Shown in pieces: positions 7,895-15,993 of a stretch of 45,244 bases of DNA (within the stretch, counting starts at the first letter, position 1; each line of letters begins with the position of its first letter). The DNA is from Chloroflexota bacterium. Its GTDB lineage: Bacteria; Chloroflexota; Anaerolineae; VGOG01. Where the stretch lies: positions 1 through 45,244 of the forward strand of contig JAUWOY010000028.1 in the NCBI GenBank assembly GCA_030611885.1. Direction: 5' to 3'. The notes under the pieces were generated by a model that saw only the letters and a list, made by a program, of their open reading frames with translations, searched no databases and was not told the DNA's origin. Both the position numbers and the translations under genes were made by a program.

Positions 7895-9118
7895 CTACAA
7901 AGCCCTATGTCTCCACTGGCAGGGGATGTAAATCATGCCATACCGCTCCTTCACCGCGCCCCGCTGGACGATGAAGGTATGCATACGGTGCTGATGGTCG
8001 TAAGCGTGGAGGCCATCCTGATCATAGACCGCGGCCGAGAGTTCGTAGGTGCCTTCCAACAGGGGCAACATATCCACTATGTAGTCAATCTCTCCTGACC
8101 CCTCCACTGACTCCACTGTGTAGTCGGAGAACTTGGTGTTAGGGCCGTTGACCTGAACGCCGTCGCTGCCGTAGATAGCTAGGCCGAAGACGGGCTGCTT
8201 AACTTCGGTGTGAGCATGATACCTCAACCTGACCACCATCCTCTCCCCCGTCTTAAAAGCGCGGCGCTCCCTCCCCTGAGCGTCGAGGAATCTCACGTCG
8301 GTGATCTCTACTTCCCCACTCCCCCAGCGATTCTCATTATCCCCTATCCGCCGTTCCCGACTTAACCGCGCTTCTGTAACAGCGGTCACGTTATTCAGGT
8401 AGCTATCAATGACTCTATCGGTCGTCCCTCTCTCCTGGATCACCCCGTTCTCCAGCCAAATGGCCGAAGGGCACAGGTTCCGCACCGCCTCCAGATTGTG
8501 GGAGACGAAGATGATGGTCACCCCCTGGCTCTTGAGCTCAGCGATCTTGCCCAGGCATTTGTTTTGAAACGCCTGATCGCCCACCGCCAGGATCTCGTCA
8601 ATGAGCAGGACGTCGGGGTCAACGTGGATGGCTACCGCGAAGCCCAGGCGCATGTGCATGCCAGAGGAGTAGTGCTTGATGGGCACGTCAATGAACTTCT
8701 CCAACTCCGAGAACTCGACGATACGGTCGAACTTGGCCTTCATCTCGTTTCTGCTAAAACCCAGGAGGGAGCCGTTGAGGTAGACGTTCTCACGCCCCGT
8801 GAGGTCAGGATGAAAGCCAGCTCCCAGCTCGATCAAAGCCGATACCCGGCCCTGGACGACGACCTGGCCCGAAGTTGGCTCCAGGATGCGAGTGATGAGC
8901 TTGAGGACGGTGCTCTTCCCTGAGCCGTTAGGCCCGATGATGCCCACGGTCTTGCCGCGCTCCACGGCGAAGCTGACATCTTTCAAGGCCCACAGTTCCT
9001 CCCGCGAGTTGTCCCGACCCCGAAGGAAAGCCAGCGCCGCCTCCTGAAAGGAGCGCGACCTTTCGTGGCGAAGGGTGAATTTCTTGGAAACGTTATCGAA
9101 TCGTACGGTTGCAGTCAC
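7895..9118 (-). CDS. polysaccharide ABC exporter ATPase, Wzt/TagH-like
   Basis: The 407-residue protein has Walker A GPNGSGKST, signature YSSGMHMRLGF, Walker B VLLIDEILAVGD and switch VSHN. A C-terminal domain of about 150 residues (VEITDVRFLDAQGRERRAF onward) matches the Wzt carbohydrate-recognition type, so the substrate is probably an undecaprenyl-linked polysaccharide. The GTG at 9118 gives the family start (TATVRFDNVSKKF) and avoids overlap with mtaB. The ribosome site is poor because a 7-bp repeat array occupies the upstream stretch. No Wzm-type permease gene lies in the window. Confidence 0.85.
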   Translation of the reverse strand: MTATVRFDNVSKKFTLRHERSRSFQEAALAFLRGRDNSREELWALKDVSFAVERGKTVGIIGPNGSGKSTVLKLITRILEPTSGQVVVQGRVSALIELGAGFHPDLTGRENVYLNGSLLGFSRNEMKAKFDRIVEFSELEKFIDVPIKHYSSGMHMRLGFAVAIHVDPDVLLIDEILAVGDQAFQNKCLGKIAELKSQGVTIIFVSHNLEAVRNLCPSAIWLENGVIQERGTTDRVIDSYLNNVTAVTEARLSRERRIGDNENRWGSGEVEITDVRFLDAQGRERRAFKTGERMVVRLRYHAHTEVKQPVFGLAIYGSDGVQVNGPNTKFSDYTVESVEGSGEIDYIVDMLPLLEGTYELSAAVYDQDGLHAYDHQHRMHTFIVQRGAVKERYGMIYIPCQWRHRAL

Positions 9119-9152
9119 CAATATCCAATCCCCAATATCCAATCTCAAATAC
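9118..9152. repeat. 7-bp-unit tandem array (intergenic, mtaB / ABC ATPase)
   Basis: Five degenerate units in a row: AATATCC AATCCCC AATATCC AATCTCA AATACCT. It occupies the position of the ATPase ribosome-binding site. Confidence 0.75.
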
Positions 9153-9179
9153 CTGCCTCGTGATGATGAGGAGAATATC

Positions 9180-10463
9180 TTACCACAACTCTCCCCATCG
9201 CGCAACTATGCTACACGCCAACCCGCGCATCCCTCCCTCGACCAAACCCACCAGTCTCGTCGAGGTAATGGTATTGGCTAAGTCACGTTCGCTTCTGGTT
9301 ATCACTCGAATGTAGTTGTCCGTCAGGCCCGACCAGGTGTGTTTGTCGTCTCTGCACGCCGTCTCCCAGAGCACCTCCATCCTTCGGCCTAAGAACCTAC
9401 GGCGGAAACGCTGGCTGCTCTCCCACGCCAACTTCAGTATGGTCTCGCTACGCTTTTTCTTCTCCACGTAGGGCACTTGATGGGGCATCGTGGCGGCGGC
9501 GGTGCCTGGCCGAGCCGAGTACTTGAAGACGTGAAGGCGGGCGAACTCTATCTTCTCCACAAAGCTCAGGCTCGCGGCGAACTCCTCGGCCGTCTCGCCA
9601 GGGAAGCCAACGATGACGTCGGTGGTGACGGCCAGATCGGGGATTAGTCGGCGCGCCGTGGCTACCAAGTCAGCATACTGGGACGTCGTGTAGCGGCGTC
9701 TCATGCGTTGCAGGGTGGCATCGCAACCGCTCTGCAGAGGCAGGTGCAAATGGCGGCAGAGGCGCGGGTTTTCCCAGAGGCGTAAAAGCGAGGGTTCCAG
9801 ATCCCAGGGTTCGATGGATGAGAGGCGCAGGCGAGGCAGCGTGGTCTCAGCTAGAATGTCCTCGACCAACTGGCCCAGGCTGGCGCCCAAATCCATCCCG
9901 TACCCCCCGACGTGAACGCCAGTCAACACCACTTCCTTGCAGTCGGCAGCTACCAGGGCCTCGATCCCTGCCAGAATCTCCTGACCAGGCCGGCTCCGTT
10001 CCCTCCCCCGCGCCAACGACACGATGCAGTACGCACAACGGTTGTTGCAGCCATCCTGGATCTTAACAAAGGCGCGAGTATGCCTCAGGGGTAAAGCTCT
10101 GAAGTTTTTAAAGTTTAAAGTTTGAGGTTTAAAGTTTCCAATCAGCTCCACCAACCGCTCTTTGTCCTGGTTGCCCACGATCAAATCCACTCCGTCAATT
10201 GCCCTTATCTCTTGGGGGGACATCTCGGCATAGCAGCCGGTCACGATGAGGTGGGCCGTCGGGTTGGCGCGGCGCAGGCGGCGGATGAGCTGACGAGACT
10301 TCTTATCCGCCACGTGGGTCACGGTGCAGGTGTTGACCACGCACAGGTCGGCGTCCCCGCTCGCTTGAGCCAACTGGTGGCCGGCCTGGACGAAGCCACG
10401 GGCCAATGTCTCCATCTCGCTTTGATTCAGCTTGCAGCCTAAACTGTCCAGATACACCCTCAC
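9180..10463 (-). CDS. mtaB: tRNA t6A37 methylthiotransferase MtaB
   Basis: The 427-residue protein has the two-cluster layout of the MiaB/MtaB group. An N-terminal domain carries Cys10, Cys46 and Cys77; a radical-SAM domain carries CNNRCAYC (Cys139, 143, 146); a TRAM-like end follows. MtaB adds a methylthio group to t6A37 of tRNAs. LGCKLNQSE at the N-terminus is the MtaB form. The start is a GTG with GGAGG 7 bases upstream. Residues about 110-123 (NFKPQTLNFKNFRA) are an extra 7-residue-periodic stretch encoded by a 7-bp DNA array. Confidence 0.92.
   Translation of the reverse strand: MRVYLDSLGCKLNQSEMETLARGFVQAGHQLAQASGDADLCVVNTCTVTHVADKKSRQLIRRLRRANPTAHLIVTGCYAEMSPQEIRAIDGVDLIVGNQDKERLVELIGNFKPQTLNFKNFRALPLRHTRAFVKIQDGCNNRCAYCIVSLARGRERSRPGQEILAGIEALVAADCKEVVLTGVHVGGYGMDLGASLGQLVEDILAETTLPRLRLSSIEPWDLEPSLLRLWENPRLCRHLHLPLQSGCDATLQRMRRRYTTSQYADLVATARRLIPDLAVTTDVIVGFPGETAEEFAASLSFVEKIEFARLHVFKYSARPGTAAATMPHQVPYVEKKKRSETILKLAWESSQRFRRRFLGRRMEVLWETACRDDKHTWSGLTDNYIRVITRSERDLANTITSTRLVGLVEGGMRGLACSIVARWGELW
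10103..10138. repeat. 7-bp-unit tandem array inside mtaB
   Basis: Units TTTAAAG TTTAAAG TTTGAGG TTTAAAG; in frame within mtaB, coding for the NFKPQTLNFK stretch between the two cluster domains. Confidence 0.75.
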
Positions 10464-10488
10464 TGGAAACCTCCCGAATCCATCTCTA

Positions 10489-10516
10489 AGTATACACCAG
10501 AAAGCTTAAAGCTCAA
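10489..10516 (-). promoter_or_regulatory. putative mtaB promoter
   Basis: Minus strand TTGAGC (10516-10511), 16-base spacer, TATACT (10494-10489). The -35 lies inside a 7-bp repeat array. Confidence 0.5.
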
Positions 10517-10537
10517 AGTTCAAAGCTCAAAGTCAAA
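10501..10537. repeat. 7-bp-unit tandem array between mtaB and arcC promoters
   Basis: Units AAAGCTT AAAGCTC AAAGTTC AAAGCTC AAAGTCA, sitting between the two divergent promoters. Confidence 0.75.
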
Positions 10538-10545
10538 ACGTGCCC

Positions 10546-10574
10546 TTGCATCTAAAAGCGATTTGAGGTACAAT
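10546..10574 (+). promoter_or_regulatory. arcC promoter
   Basis: TTGCAT (10546-10551), 17-base spacer, TACAAT (10569-10574). Confidence 0.65.
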
Positions 10575-10620
10575 CACAGGGTGCAGATTTGGAATACCAT
10601 AACAAAATTTGGAGGTAAAA

Positions 10621-11583
10621 ATGAGGTTATTGATAGCGCTTGGCGGCAATGCCATCAAGCAGGCTCATGAGAGGGGGACTGCCGAGGAGCAGTTCAGGAA
10701 CTGCATGGTTACCACGAGGCTCGTTGCGGAGATAGTGAGGAGGATGAAGCCTGAGGACAGGCTGGTGATAACCCACGGCAATGGGCCCCAGGCTGGCAAC
10801 CTCCTTGTGCAGCAAGAGATGGGCAAGGAGAAAGTGCCTCCTCAATCAATGGATGTCGTGGGGGCGATGACCCAGGGGCAGATAGGCTACATGCTTCAGC
10901 AGACGCTGACGAACTACATGAAGGATATGGGGATCAGCGTGCCTGTCTGCGAGGTGGTAAACCAGGTGCTCGTGAGCAAGGATGATCCTGAGTTCTTCGG
11001 GGAGGTGGCGTCGAAGCCCGTGGGCAACTTCTTCACTGAAGAGGAGGCCGAGGAGCTCAAGCGGGAGCATCCTGAGTACATCGTAAAGAAGGTCAAGCCC
11101 GTTGGGGAGAGAGCCTGGAGAAGAACTGTTCCCTCCCCCGCTCCCATAGCCAATGTCGAGAGCGAGGCGATCAGGAGGATGGTGGACGCTGGGATCATCG
11201 TCATCGCCTCCGGAGGTGGGGGGATACCGGTGATACTGGATGAGCATGGCCATTACCAGGGTGTGGAGGCGGTGATAGACAAAGACCTGGCGGGGGAGAA
11301 GCTCGCGGAGGTGGTGGAGGCCAATGTCTTCCTGGTCCTCACCGATGTGGAGAAGGTGAATCTCGACTATGGCCAGCCGGCTGAGAGACCGATAGATAGG
11401 ATGACCCTGGCAGAGGCCAGGAGGTACCTGGAGGAAGGGCATTTTCTTCCGGGCAGCATGGGGCCGAAAGTGGAGGCATGCATCAGGTTCCTCGAGTGGG
11501 GTGGGGAGAAGGCCATCATAACCTCGCTGGAGAACATCGAACGTGCCCTGGCTGGCGAGACAGGCACGTGGATCGTGCCGTAA
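10621..11583 (+). CDS. arcC: carbamate kinase
   Basis: The 320-residue product matches carbamate kinase along its length: LIALGGNAI, THGNGPQAGNLL, SGGGGIPVI, DKDLAGEKLAE, LTDVEKV and GSMGPKVEA. It makes ATP and carbamate from carbamoyl phosphate and ADP (or the reverse), normally with an arginine deiminase or purine-catabolic pathway; none of those genes is nearby. The start is the ATG at 10621 with GGAGG 6 bases upstream. Arginine is written almost only as AGG/AGA, and ATA isoleucine is common, unlike its neighbours, which use CGC/CGG. This points to acquisition from a distant donor. It stands alone in its own transcription unit. Confidence 0.93.
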   Translation: MRLLIALGGNAIKQAHERGTAEEQFRNCMVTTRLVAEIVRRMKPEDRLVITHGNGPQAGNLLVQQEMGKEKVPPQSMDVVGAMTQGQIGYMLQQTLTNYMKDMGISVPVCEVVNQVLVSKDDPEFFGEVASKPVGNFFTEEEAEELKREHPEYIVKKVKPVGERAWRRTVPSPAPIANVESEAIRRMVDAGIIVIASGGGGIPVILDEHGHYQGVEAVIDKDLAGEKLAEVVEANVFLVLTDVEKVNLDYGQPAERPIDRMTLAEARRYLEEGHFLPGSMGPKVEACIRFLEWGGEKAIITSLENIERALAGETGTWIVP

Positions 11584-11648
11584 AACGTGAAACGTCAAAC
11601 GTGATCTGTGGCGAGTAATCCACGCTTCACGTTTGACGCATCACGTAC
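11582..11648. repeat. hairpin from inverted 7-bp-unit arrays after arcC
   Basis: AACGTGA AACGTCA AACGTGA begins right at the arcC stop and is mirrored by a complementary stretch; GTCAAACGTGA pairs exactly with TCACGTTTGAC. It may act as an end-of-transcript structure but has no T-run. Confidence 0.55.
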
Positions 11649-11727
11649 ACGGTCTGATAATCTGACCGGTTTGCTGGCTATCTGATCAGGGCTATTCAGT
11701 TTTCAGGCTGGAGGACGAGCGAGCGCC

Positions 11728-11840
11728 GATTGAGTAACCATAGGTGTATCGAAATCAAGCGAGCGGGTCTGGCTGCGCATCCCGCTTGGCTTCGATATGC
11801 CTTTCCGCTACGCTTCAAGCCTACTCAGCCGGCGCTTTCG
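11728..11840. repeat. REP-like palindromic element, copy 1
   Basis: Outer arms GATTGAGTA / CTACTCAGCC, middle arms GTATCGAAAT / TTCGATAT and an inner AGCGGGT / CCCGCTT stem nest into one long hairpin. A clearly related copy lies at 20383-20490. Both sit in gaps between converging genes, as REP/BIME-type elements tend to. The 11584-11859 gap holds nothing else that I can support. Confidence 0.6.
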
Positions 11841-11859
11841 CGAAAACCGAATGGCTCTG

Positions 11860-14076
11860 CTAGCGGACAAAACTCCCCGTCCAAATCGGCAGGTCCGGTT
11901 TCGGCTCCAGCGCCTGCCATGCCTCATCGGTCAGGCGGTTGCTCATGGGCTGGGTGAACTCGTAGTAGGAGAAGACGCCGCCCTGGGTGACTGTCAACTG
12001 TCCCCCCACAGGTGCGATGACGTAGATGATGAAGGCATCGCCCACGCCCTCCTCCAGCACTTGCCCCGTGTTGACATCGGTGTGCACATCGGCTACGACG
12101 GCCATGCGCTCGTCGGCCTCGGAGGTGATCTGCTCTTTCACCTTAGCCGAGAAGGTGGTGATGCCCTCCAGGATGCCGCCGATGTTGCGGATCAGCTCGT
12201 ACTCCTCCTCGCTCAGAGCCTGCCCCATCAACTCTTTCTCCGCCATCGTCTTCAGGGAGAGGAGCAGCGACTCCAGACGCTCCAGCTTGTCGCTGTATTC
12301 AGCGTCCAGCAGCCCCCGTCCCTCCAAGCCTGTCCGCATCTGTTTGGCCAAAGCAGCCAGTCGAGCGTAGACCTCAGGCTGCGGCTCTACGTAGCCCTTC
12401 GCTGCTTCTGGCTGCGGCATCATGCCAGTGGCTTTCATCGTGTAGCTCTGCTTGGCGTAGAGGATGGTATCGTGGCGCAGCTCCGTCCAGGAGCCGAGGA
12501 AGGAGTTGAGGTCCTTATCCACCCAGCTCTGGTTCTGCATGAAGCTGGGATACCCCTCGCCTTTGACCTCCAACAACGGACGCAAAGCGTAGAGCCAACT
12601 CCAGTAGAGGTTCTCCACCCATTGCTCCGGCGGAAGCTGGCCGAACTCCTCCCGCAGCTTCTCCATCTGTTCCTGGTAGTTGGCGTAGCGGCCCTCGCCG
12701 TAAACGTCGAGCAGGATCTCGTAGGCTCGCGACGAGCCCAGGACGGCGGTCAAGTCCAACCCTTTGGGGAAGACGCGCGGATCGCCCTGGGTGCCCACCT
12801 TGTCGTAGACCAACTGCTGGAAGATGTAGGAGTCGGGGATGAAGCGCTGGCCCATGAAGCGAAAGCCCTTTGTAACCTCCTCTGGCTTCTCCAGGTCGGT
12901 GACGTAGGAAGAGATGATCTTGGGCGGGCGCAAGGTCATGGCTCGCTCGATGAACTCGTCCAGATTGGCCTCGTCCTCCAGGTCAGCCAAGGTCAGTTGA
13001 TCCCCGTAGACCTCCTGGACCAACTGGCCGTAGTCGTAGATGTTTAAATCATCGGTCTGGCCCACGAAGAAGACCGTTGGCTCGTAGATGCGCTCCCAGA
13101 CAGCCAGGGCCGATTCCCCGCCCACCCGGGCATTCTGCAGGGCCGCCACGATGAGGATGGCCTGTCGGGTCTCCATCCGCCCGGCTTCGATGGCCTCAGG
13201 GCTCGGTCCAGGCTTCAGGCGGAACATCATCCGCCCGTACCACATCATGACTTTGAAGTAGCGCTCGAAGGTCTCGTTGCGAGTGTAGTGGCCGCGAGGC
13301 ACGTATTGGCTGTAGTCCTCCTTGTAGCCGAAGATGGGCGATTTGGCGAAGCCCTGGTGAGCCGTGATGAGGTCCAACTCAGCTTGGACATCGTCAGCCA
13401 CGTCGGTGGCTATTTGCGTGCCGGGTTCGAGCAGAACTGAGGCCACAGAGAAAAAGGCCAGGTTGCGCCTGGCCGCCTCCCCGACTTCGCCCGGTGCCGC
13501 CAGGTACTGCTCCTCAGCCACTTCCCTCATGACCGCGTTCAGACCCTGCAGGTCGCTGACGAAGTGCTGGATCTCCGCGGAACGCAGGGTGTAATCGTAG
13601 AGGATGTGGTAGGCGTGGAGCAGGGCGTCGGTGGTCACGAAGATGGGGATGCCTCGATCTTTGGCCGACTTGTAGATCTCGTAGATCTGAGCCACCCGGC
13701 TGGGCACCACCACGAAGCCGTTCTCCTCCAACAGAGCTCGCTGCTCATCGCTCAGCCTCGTCAGCAGGTCGGGGTTGGCTACCTGGTTCAGATCAACCTC
13801 GTAGCCCGGCACAGCCGGCTGGGCCTTGACCTGATAGGGGACATAGTCAGCGAAGCCCCCAGGCACTGTCTCGGCGATGGCGTAGGCCACCTGGATCGGC
13901 GTCTCCGTTGGCTTGATCTCCGGCGTCGGCGTGGCCTCTGGCTCCGGTGTTGGCGTTGGCTTTGCTTCCGGCGTTGGTGTAGCCTTCTCGGTTGGCGTAA
14001 CTGGTTCCGGCTGCGGGGCGCAGCCAGCCAGGAAAGCGATGACTAGCAACAGTGAGAATACAGCTCGCGCGTTCAT
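11860..14076 (-). CDS. DUF3160 lipoprotein
   Basis: The 738-residue product has a lipoprotein signal (VIAFLAGC, lipidated Cys19), an E/T/P-rich linker of about 45 residues (TPTPEPEATPTPE), and a long domain matching the DUF3160 family (FVTTDALLHAYHILYDYTLR; YTRNETFERYFKVMMWYGRM). The family is found in exported proteins of Chloroflexota, archaea and others and has no known activity. The protein should sit on the outer face of the membrane. GGGAGGAGG upstream of the ATG at 14076 supports the start. It is a single-gene unit. Confidence 0.85.
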   Translation of the reverse strand: MNARAVFSLLLVIAFLAGCAPQPEPVTPTEKATPTPEAKPTPTPEPEATPTPEIKPTETPIQVAYAIAETVPGGFADYVPYQVKAQPAVPGYEVDLNQVANPDLLTRLSDEQRALLEENGFVVVPSRVAQIYEIYKSAKDRGIPIFVTTDALLHAYHILYDYTLRSAEIQHFVSDLQGLNAVMREVAEEQYLAAPGEVGEAARRNLAFFSVASVLLEPGTQIATDVADDVQAELDLITAHQGFAKSPIFGYKEDYSQYVPRGHYTRNETFERYFKVMMWYGRMMFRLKPGPSPEAIEAGRMETRQAILIVAALQNARVGGESALAVWERIYEPTVFFVGQTDDLNIYDYGQLVQEVYGDQLTLADLEDEANLDEFIERAMTLRPPKIISSYVTDLEKPEEVTKGFRFMGQRFIPDSYIFQQLVYDKVGTQGDPRVFPKGLDLTAVLGSSRAYEILLDVYGEGRYANYQEQMEKLREEFGQLPPEQWVENLYWSWLYALRPLLEVKGEGYPSFMQNQSWVDKDLNSFLGSWTELRHDTILYAKQSYTMKATGMMPQPEAAKGYVEPQPEVYARLAALAKQMRTGLEGRGLLDAEYSDKLERLESLLLSLKTMAEKELMGQALSEEEYELIRNIGGILEGITTFSAKVKEQITSEADERMAVVADVHTDVNTGQVLEEGVGDAFIIYVIAPVGGQLTVTQGGVFSYYEFTQPMSNRLTDEAWQALEPKPDLPIWTGSFVR

Positions 14077-14205
14077 GACATTCCTCCTCCCTCAGTTTTG
14101 TCCACATATTGGACGTTTACTGCCTTCAAAAGGTTCCCTCACCTGTCGTCATTATAACGTCTTTCTCGAAAGATGTCCAAAGTGCGTTGCTCCTTGAACA
14201 GCAAC

Positions 14206-14240
14206 AAAAAAAGGCCAGCAGAACTAGAGTGCTGGCCCTT
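14206..14240 (-). terminator. intrinsic terminator of the TPR gene unit
   Basis: Minus strand GGCCAGCA (14237-14230) pairs with TGCTGGCC (14220-14213), followed by seven T (14212-14206). Confidence 0.85.
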
Positions 14241-14310
14241 TCCAGTGACGTAGCCTTCTGGCAGTTACCACAACCGGACTTTCACCGGTTAGCAGACGAC
14301 AGCTTTCAGA
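14241..14310 (-). other. possible structured RNA in the 3' region of the TPR unit
   Basis: On the minus strand AACCGGTGAAAGTCCGGTT forms a tight hairpin, followed by GGTAACTGCCAGAAGGCTACG and then the terminator. The GGTGAAAGTCC core recalls motifs in group II intron domain I and cobalamin-type RNAs, but no complete fold or reverse transcriptase is present. The preceding AGCTGTCGTCTGCT is shared with repeat R1. The 14077-14403 gap holds this and the terminator, with no gene. Confidence 0.2.
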
Positions 14311-14403
14311 ACACACTAGCGGCTGATTATGTGTCCTGTTCTCCGTTTCGGATTCTGGGTCTTGGGTTCACTTTCGGCTCGTTGCGCGTCCTTGCTTCCG
14401 AGG

Positions 14404-14874
14404 CTACAGACCGAGATCCCGCCGAATTGACTCCAAATTGCGGCGGACCCTCTGATTATTCGGATCGCTTTGCAGGGCTTTCTCCAAATAGCGGACGGCT
14501 TTCGGACCATCTCCGAGATGCGCATAATGGATTCCAATGCTCATCATGGAGATGGAGTCAAAGGGTGCTTTTGCGCAGATTTGTTCATAGATTCGGATCG
14601 CTCCCCTGTGGTTGCCGGCCTCAGTAGCGGCCGTCGCCTTTCGTTGGAGGCGAGCCAGCTCTATAGCTTCCTTGATATCATCATCAGTCATTTTCTGCAC
14701 ATATTCCGTCCCGGTGTCGATCTCATGCACCTTAGCCCGCCCACTTTTGGCGTCAAGGACACTCCGAAGGTAAAATTCGCTTAGGTCCAACACCTTTCGC
14801 TTCTCTTCCAGGGTTAACCGTTGGAACAGTTCTTTTCTCTTCTTCCGCCGGAACAAGCGATCAAAAAAGGCCAT
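14404..14874 (-). CDS. small TPR-repeat protein
   Basis: The 156-residue product begins with a basic segment (FFDRLFRRKKRKELF) and a helical middle. It ends with about two TPR units (AGNHRGAIRIYEQICAKAPFDSISMMSIGIHYAHLG, then GPKAVRYLEKALQSDPNNQRVRRNLE, given here in part), which usually mediate protein contacts. No signal peptide is seen. AGGAGG lies upstream of the ATG at 14874. Its ribosome site overlaps the end of the preceding zinc-ribbon gene, so the two are translated together. Function unknown. Confidence 0.7.
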   Translation of the reverse strand: MAFFDRLFRRKKRKELFQRLTLEEKRKVLDLSEFYLRSVLDAKSGRAKVHEIDTGTEYVQKMTDDDIKEAIELARLQRKATAATEAGNHRGAIRIYEQICAKAPFDSISMMSIGIHYAHLGDGPKAVRYLEKALQSDPNNQRVRRNLESIRRDLGL

Positions 14875-14888
14875 GATGTAACCTCCTA

Positions 14889-15188
14889 TCAGTTGCGCGT
14901 GAGCGCGTGGATTTTAGAGCTGTGACACTTAGGACATGCCATTGCGTTGAGATTTAGCGATACTCCAGTTTCATATGCGCATTGAAGGCAAAACACTTGT
15001 GCGCATTCGCTGCAGCGGTGTGCAGCCCTATTTGCCTGCTCCCGGCGTTCCTGAGGAATCCCTTCCAATAACAACAACTCAGCTACTTGTGCTGCTGGCA
15101 TTAGAAGCATTGTCCTACCACATGCAACGCATTTGAGACTTGCAGGACTTTGCTTCAACTTGCCGAGTAGGTTCTTGAGGAAACTCAT
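14889..15188 (-). CDS. small zinc-ribbon protein
   Basis: The 99-residue protein carries three cysteine clusters: CVACG near residue 20, CSECAQVFCLQCA in the middle and CPKCH near the C-terminus. The spacing suggests one or two treble-clef/zinc-ribbon folds. AAAGGAG precedes the ATG at 15188. It is first of a two-gene unit with the TPR protein; the pair could form a complex. No known family is recognised. Confidence 0.65.
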   Translation of the reverse strand: MSFLKNLLGKLKQSPASLKCVACGRTMLLMPAAQVAELLLLEGIPQERREQANRAAHRCSECAQVFCLQCAYETGVSLNLNAMACPKCHSSKIHALTRN

Positions 15189-15341
15189 TGCGATTTCTCC
15201 TTTCGAGCTGTGCCCCGACGGGGCAAAACTGAGCCTACGAGCCGCATAACGGCTCGCGGTTCAGCCGCCGTGCGGGTGCGGGAAAGAGCCTCGGTGGGCA
15301 TTTTTGCCCTCTCATTCTTCTAAAAGCTATCCCTCTCGGGT

Positions 15342-15394
15342 AACAAAACAGCCGACCACGCGCCTGGGTTGCTCCTGGCATAGGGGTCGGCTGT
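15342..15394 (-). terminator. terminator-like hairpin between R1 promoter and the zinc-ribbon gene
   Basis: ACAGCCGACC and GGTCGGCTGT (15385-15394 and 15349-15358 on the plus strand) form a perfect 10-bp stem; on the minus strand TTTGTT follows. It lies about 110 bases past the start point predicted for the R1 promoter. The 15189-15663 gap otherwise holds repeat R1 and a second GC-rich hairpin (CGAGCCG/CGGCTCG near 15240). Confidence 0.6.
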
Positions 15395-15431
15395 CAATCT
15401 TTCATGCTACCCTCCTCGCTGAACTACAATT

Positions 15432-15648
15432 GGGACAAGGGCTACGACGGTGCTACACTCCGATTTACGGTGCTATCATACCACAGATTGAGACATTCGT
15501 CAAGGTCAAAAGGGTGGTTTTCTCTCCGTGCTATTTCAAGAGACGCCTCACTGATGAGTTGGGCACGGAATGGCCTGGCTCTTGCTCCCCTTCCTCACGA
15601 GGATACTCCGCTTCAGCACCTCCAGCCAGCAGACGACAGCTTGGCGGC
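15432..15648. repeat. promoter-bearing direct repeat R1
   Basis: About 217 bp closely related to R2 (17031-17248) in the same orientation. A core of about 70 bp from CTCACTGATGAG to CTCCGCTTCAGC appears identical. On the minus strand one frame stays open in both copies with the same stop (EAEYPREEGEQEPGHSVPNS), so a small coding remnant cannot be excluded. The pair brackets the unknown two-gene module and HicAB. Confidence 0.75.
15475..15503 (-). promoter_or_regulatory. promoter inside R1
   Basis: Minus strand TTGACG (15503-15498), 17-base spacer, TATGAT (15480-15475). It faces the terminator-like hairpin at 15342-15394 rather than a nearby gene. Confidence 0.6.
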
Positions 15649-15663
15649 ATATGTCAACATGTT

Positions 15664-15993
15664 CTATTGACTGAGCTTTGCACTGGCAAGCCGATCCAGA
15701 CTTACACCAGCTTCAGCAGCTTCGAGCGCCAAACGACGGTGAAGCCCCGGCGGAATCTGCACCATGAACTTCCCGCTATATTGCCTGACAGCGATTGGCT
15801 CAGGCACAAGTTCGCCGCTGGCCTCCAAATCGGCAACGACATCAGCCGTCACTTGGCGGATACCATCGAGTGCCGCTTCTGGTGTGGAGGCTAACCAACT
15901 AAGGCTGGGAAACTCGACACAGAGGCCGACGTACTCATTGTCTTCCTCTGCCCAGGTCACACGATAGGTATATCGGTCATTCTCGAGTATCAC
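15664..15993 (-). CDS. hicB: HicB-family antitoxin
   Basis: The 109-residue protein has the degenerate-RNase-H HicB fold at the N-terminus (YTYRVTWAEEDNEYVGLCVEFP, read in part; SWLASTPEAALDGIRQV) and a ribbon-helix-helix-like C-terminus (SGKFMVQIPPGLHRRLALEAAE). The latter binds DNA for self-repression. I chose the GTG at 15993 because GGAGG sits 6 bases before it. It overlaps the hicA end by 17 bases, giving coupled translation in the usual toxin-first order. Confidence 0.85.
   Translation of the reverse strand: MILENDRYTYRVTWAEEDNEYVGLCVEFPSLSWLASTPEAALDGIRQVTADVVADLEASGELVPEPIAVRQYSGKFMVQIPPGLHRRLALEAAEAGVSLDRLASAKLSQ

Noticed and set aside
11797..13047. 416-codon rightward open frame
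   Set aside because: It lies antisense to the DUF3160 gene, which has a lipoprotein signal, family motifs and a strong ribosome site; the antisense product has His/Leu/Asp-rich shadow composition.
15304..15894. 196-codon rightward open frame
   Set aside because: It crosses the terminator hairpin, repeat R1 and the hicB antisense strand; no start signal.
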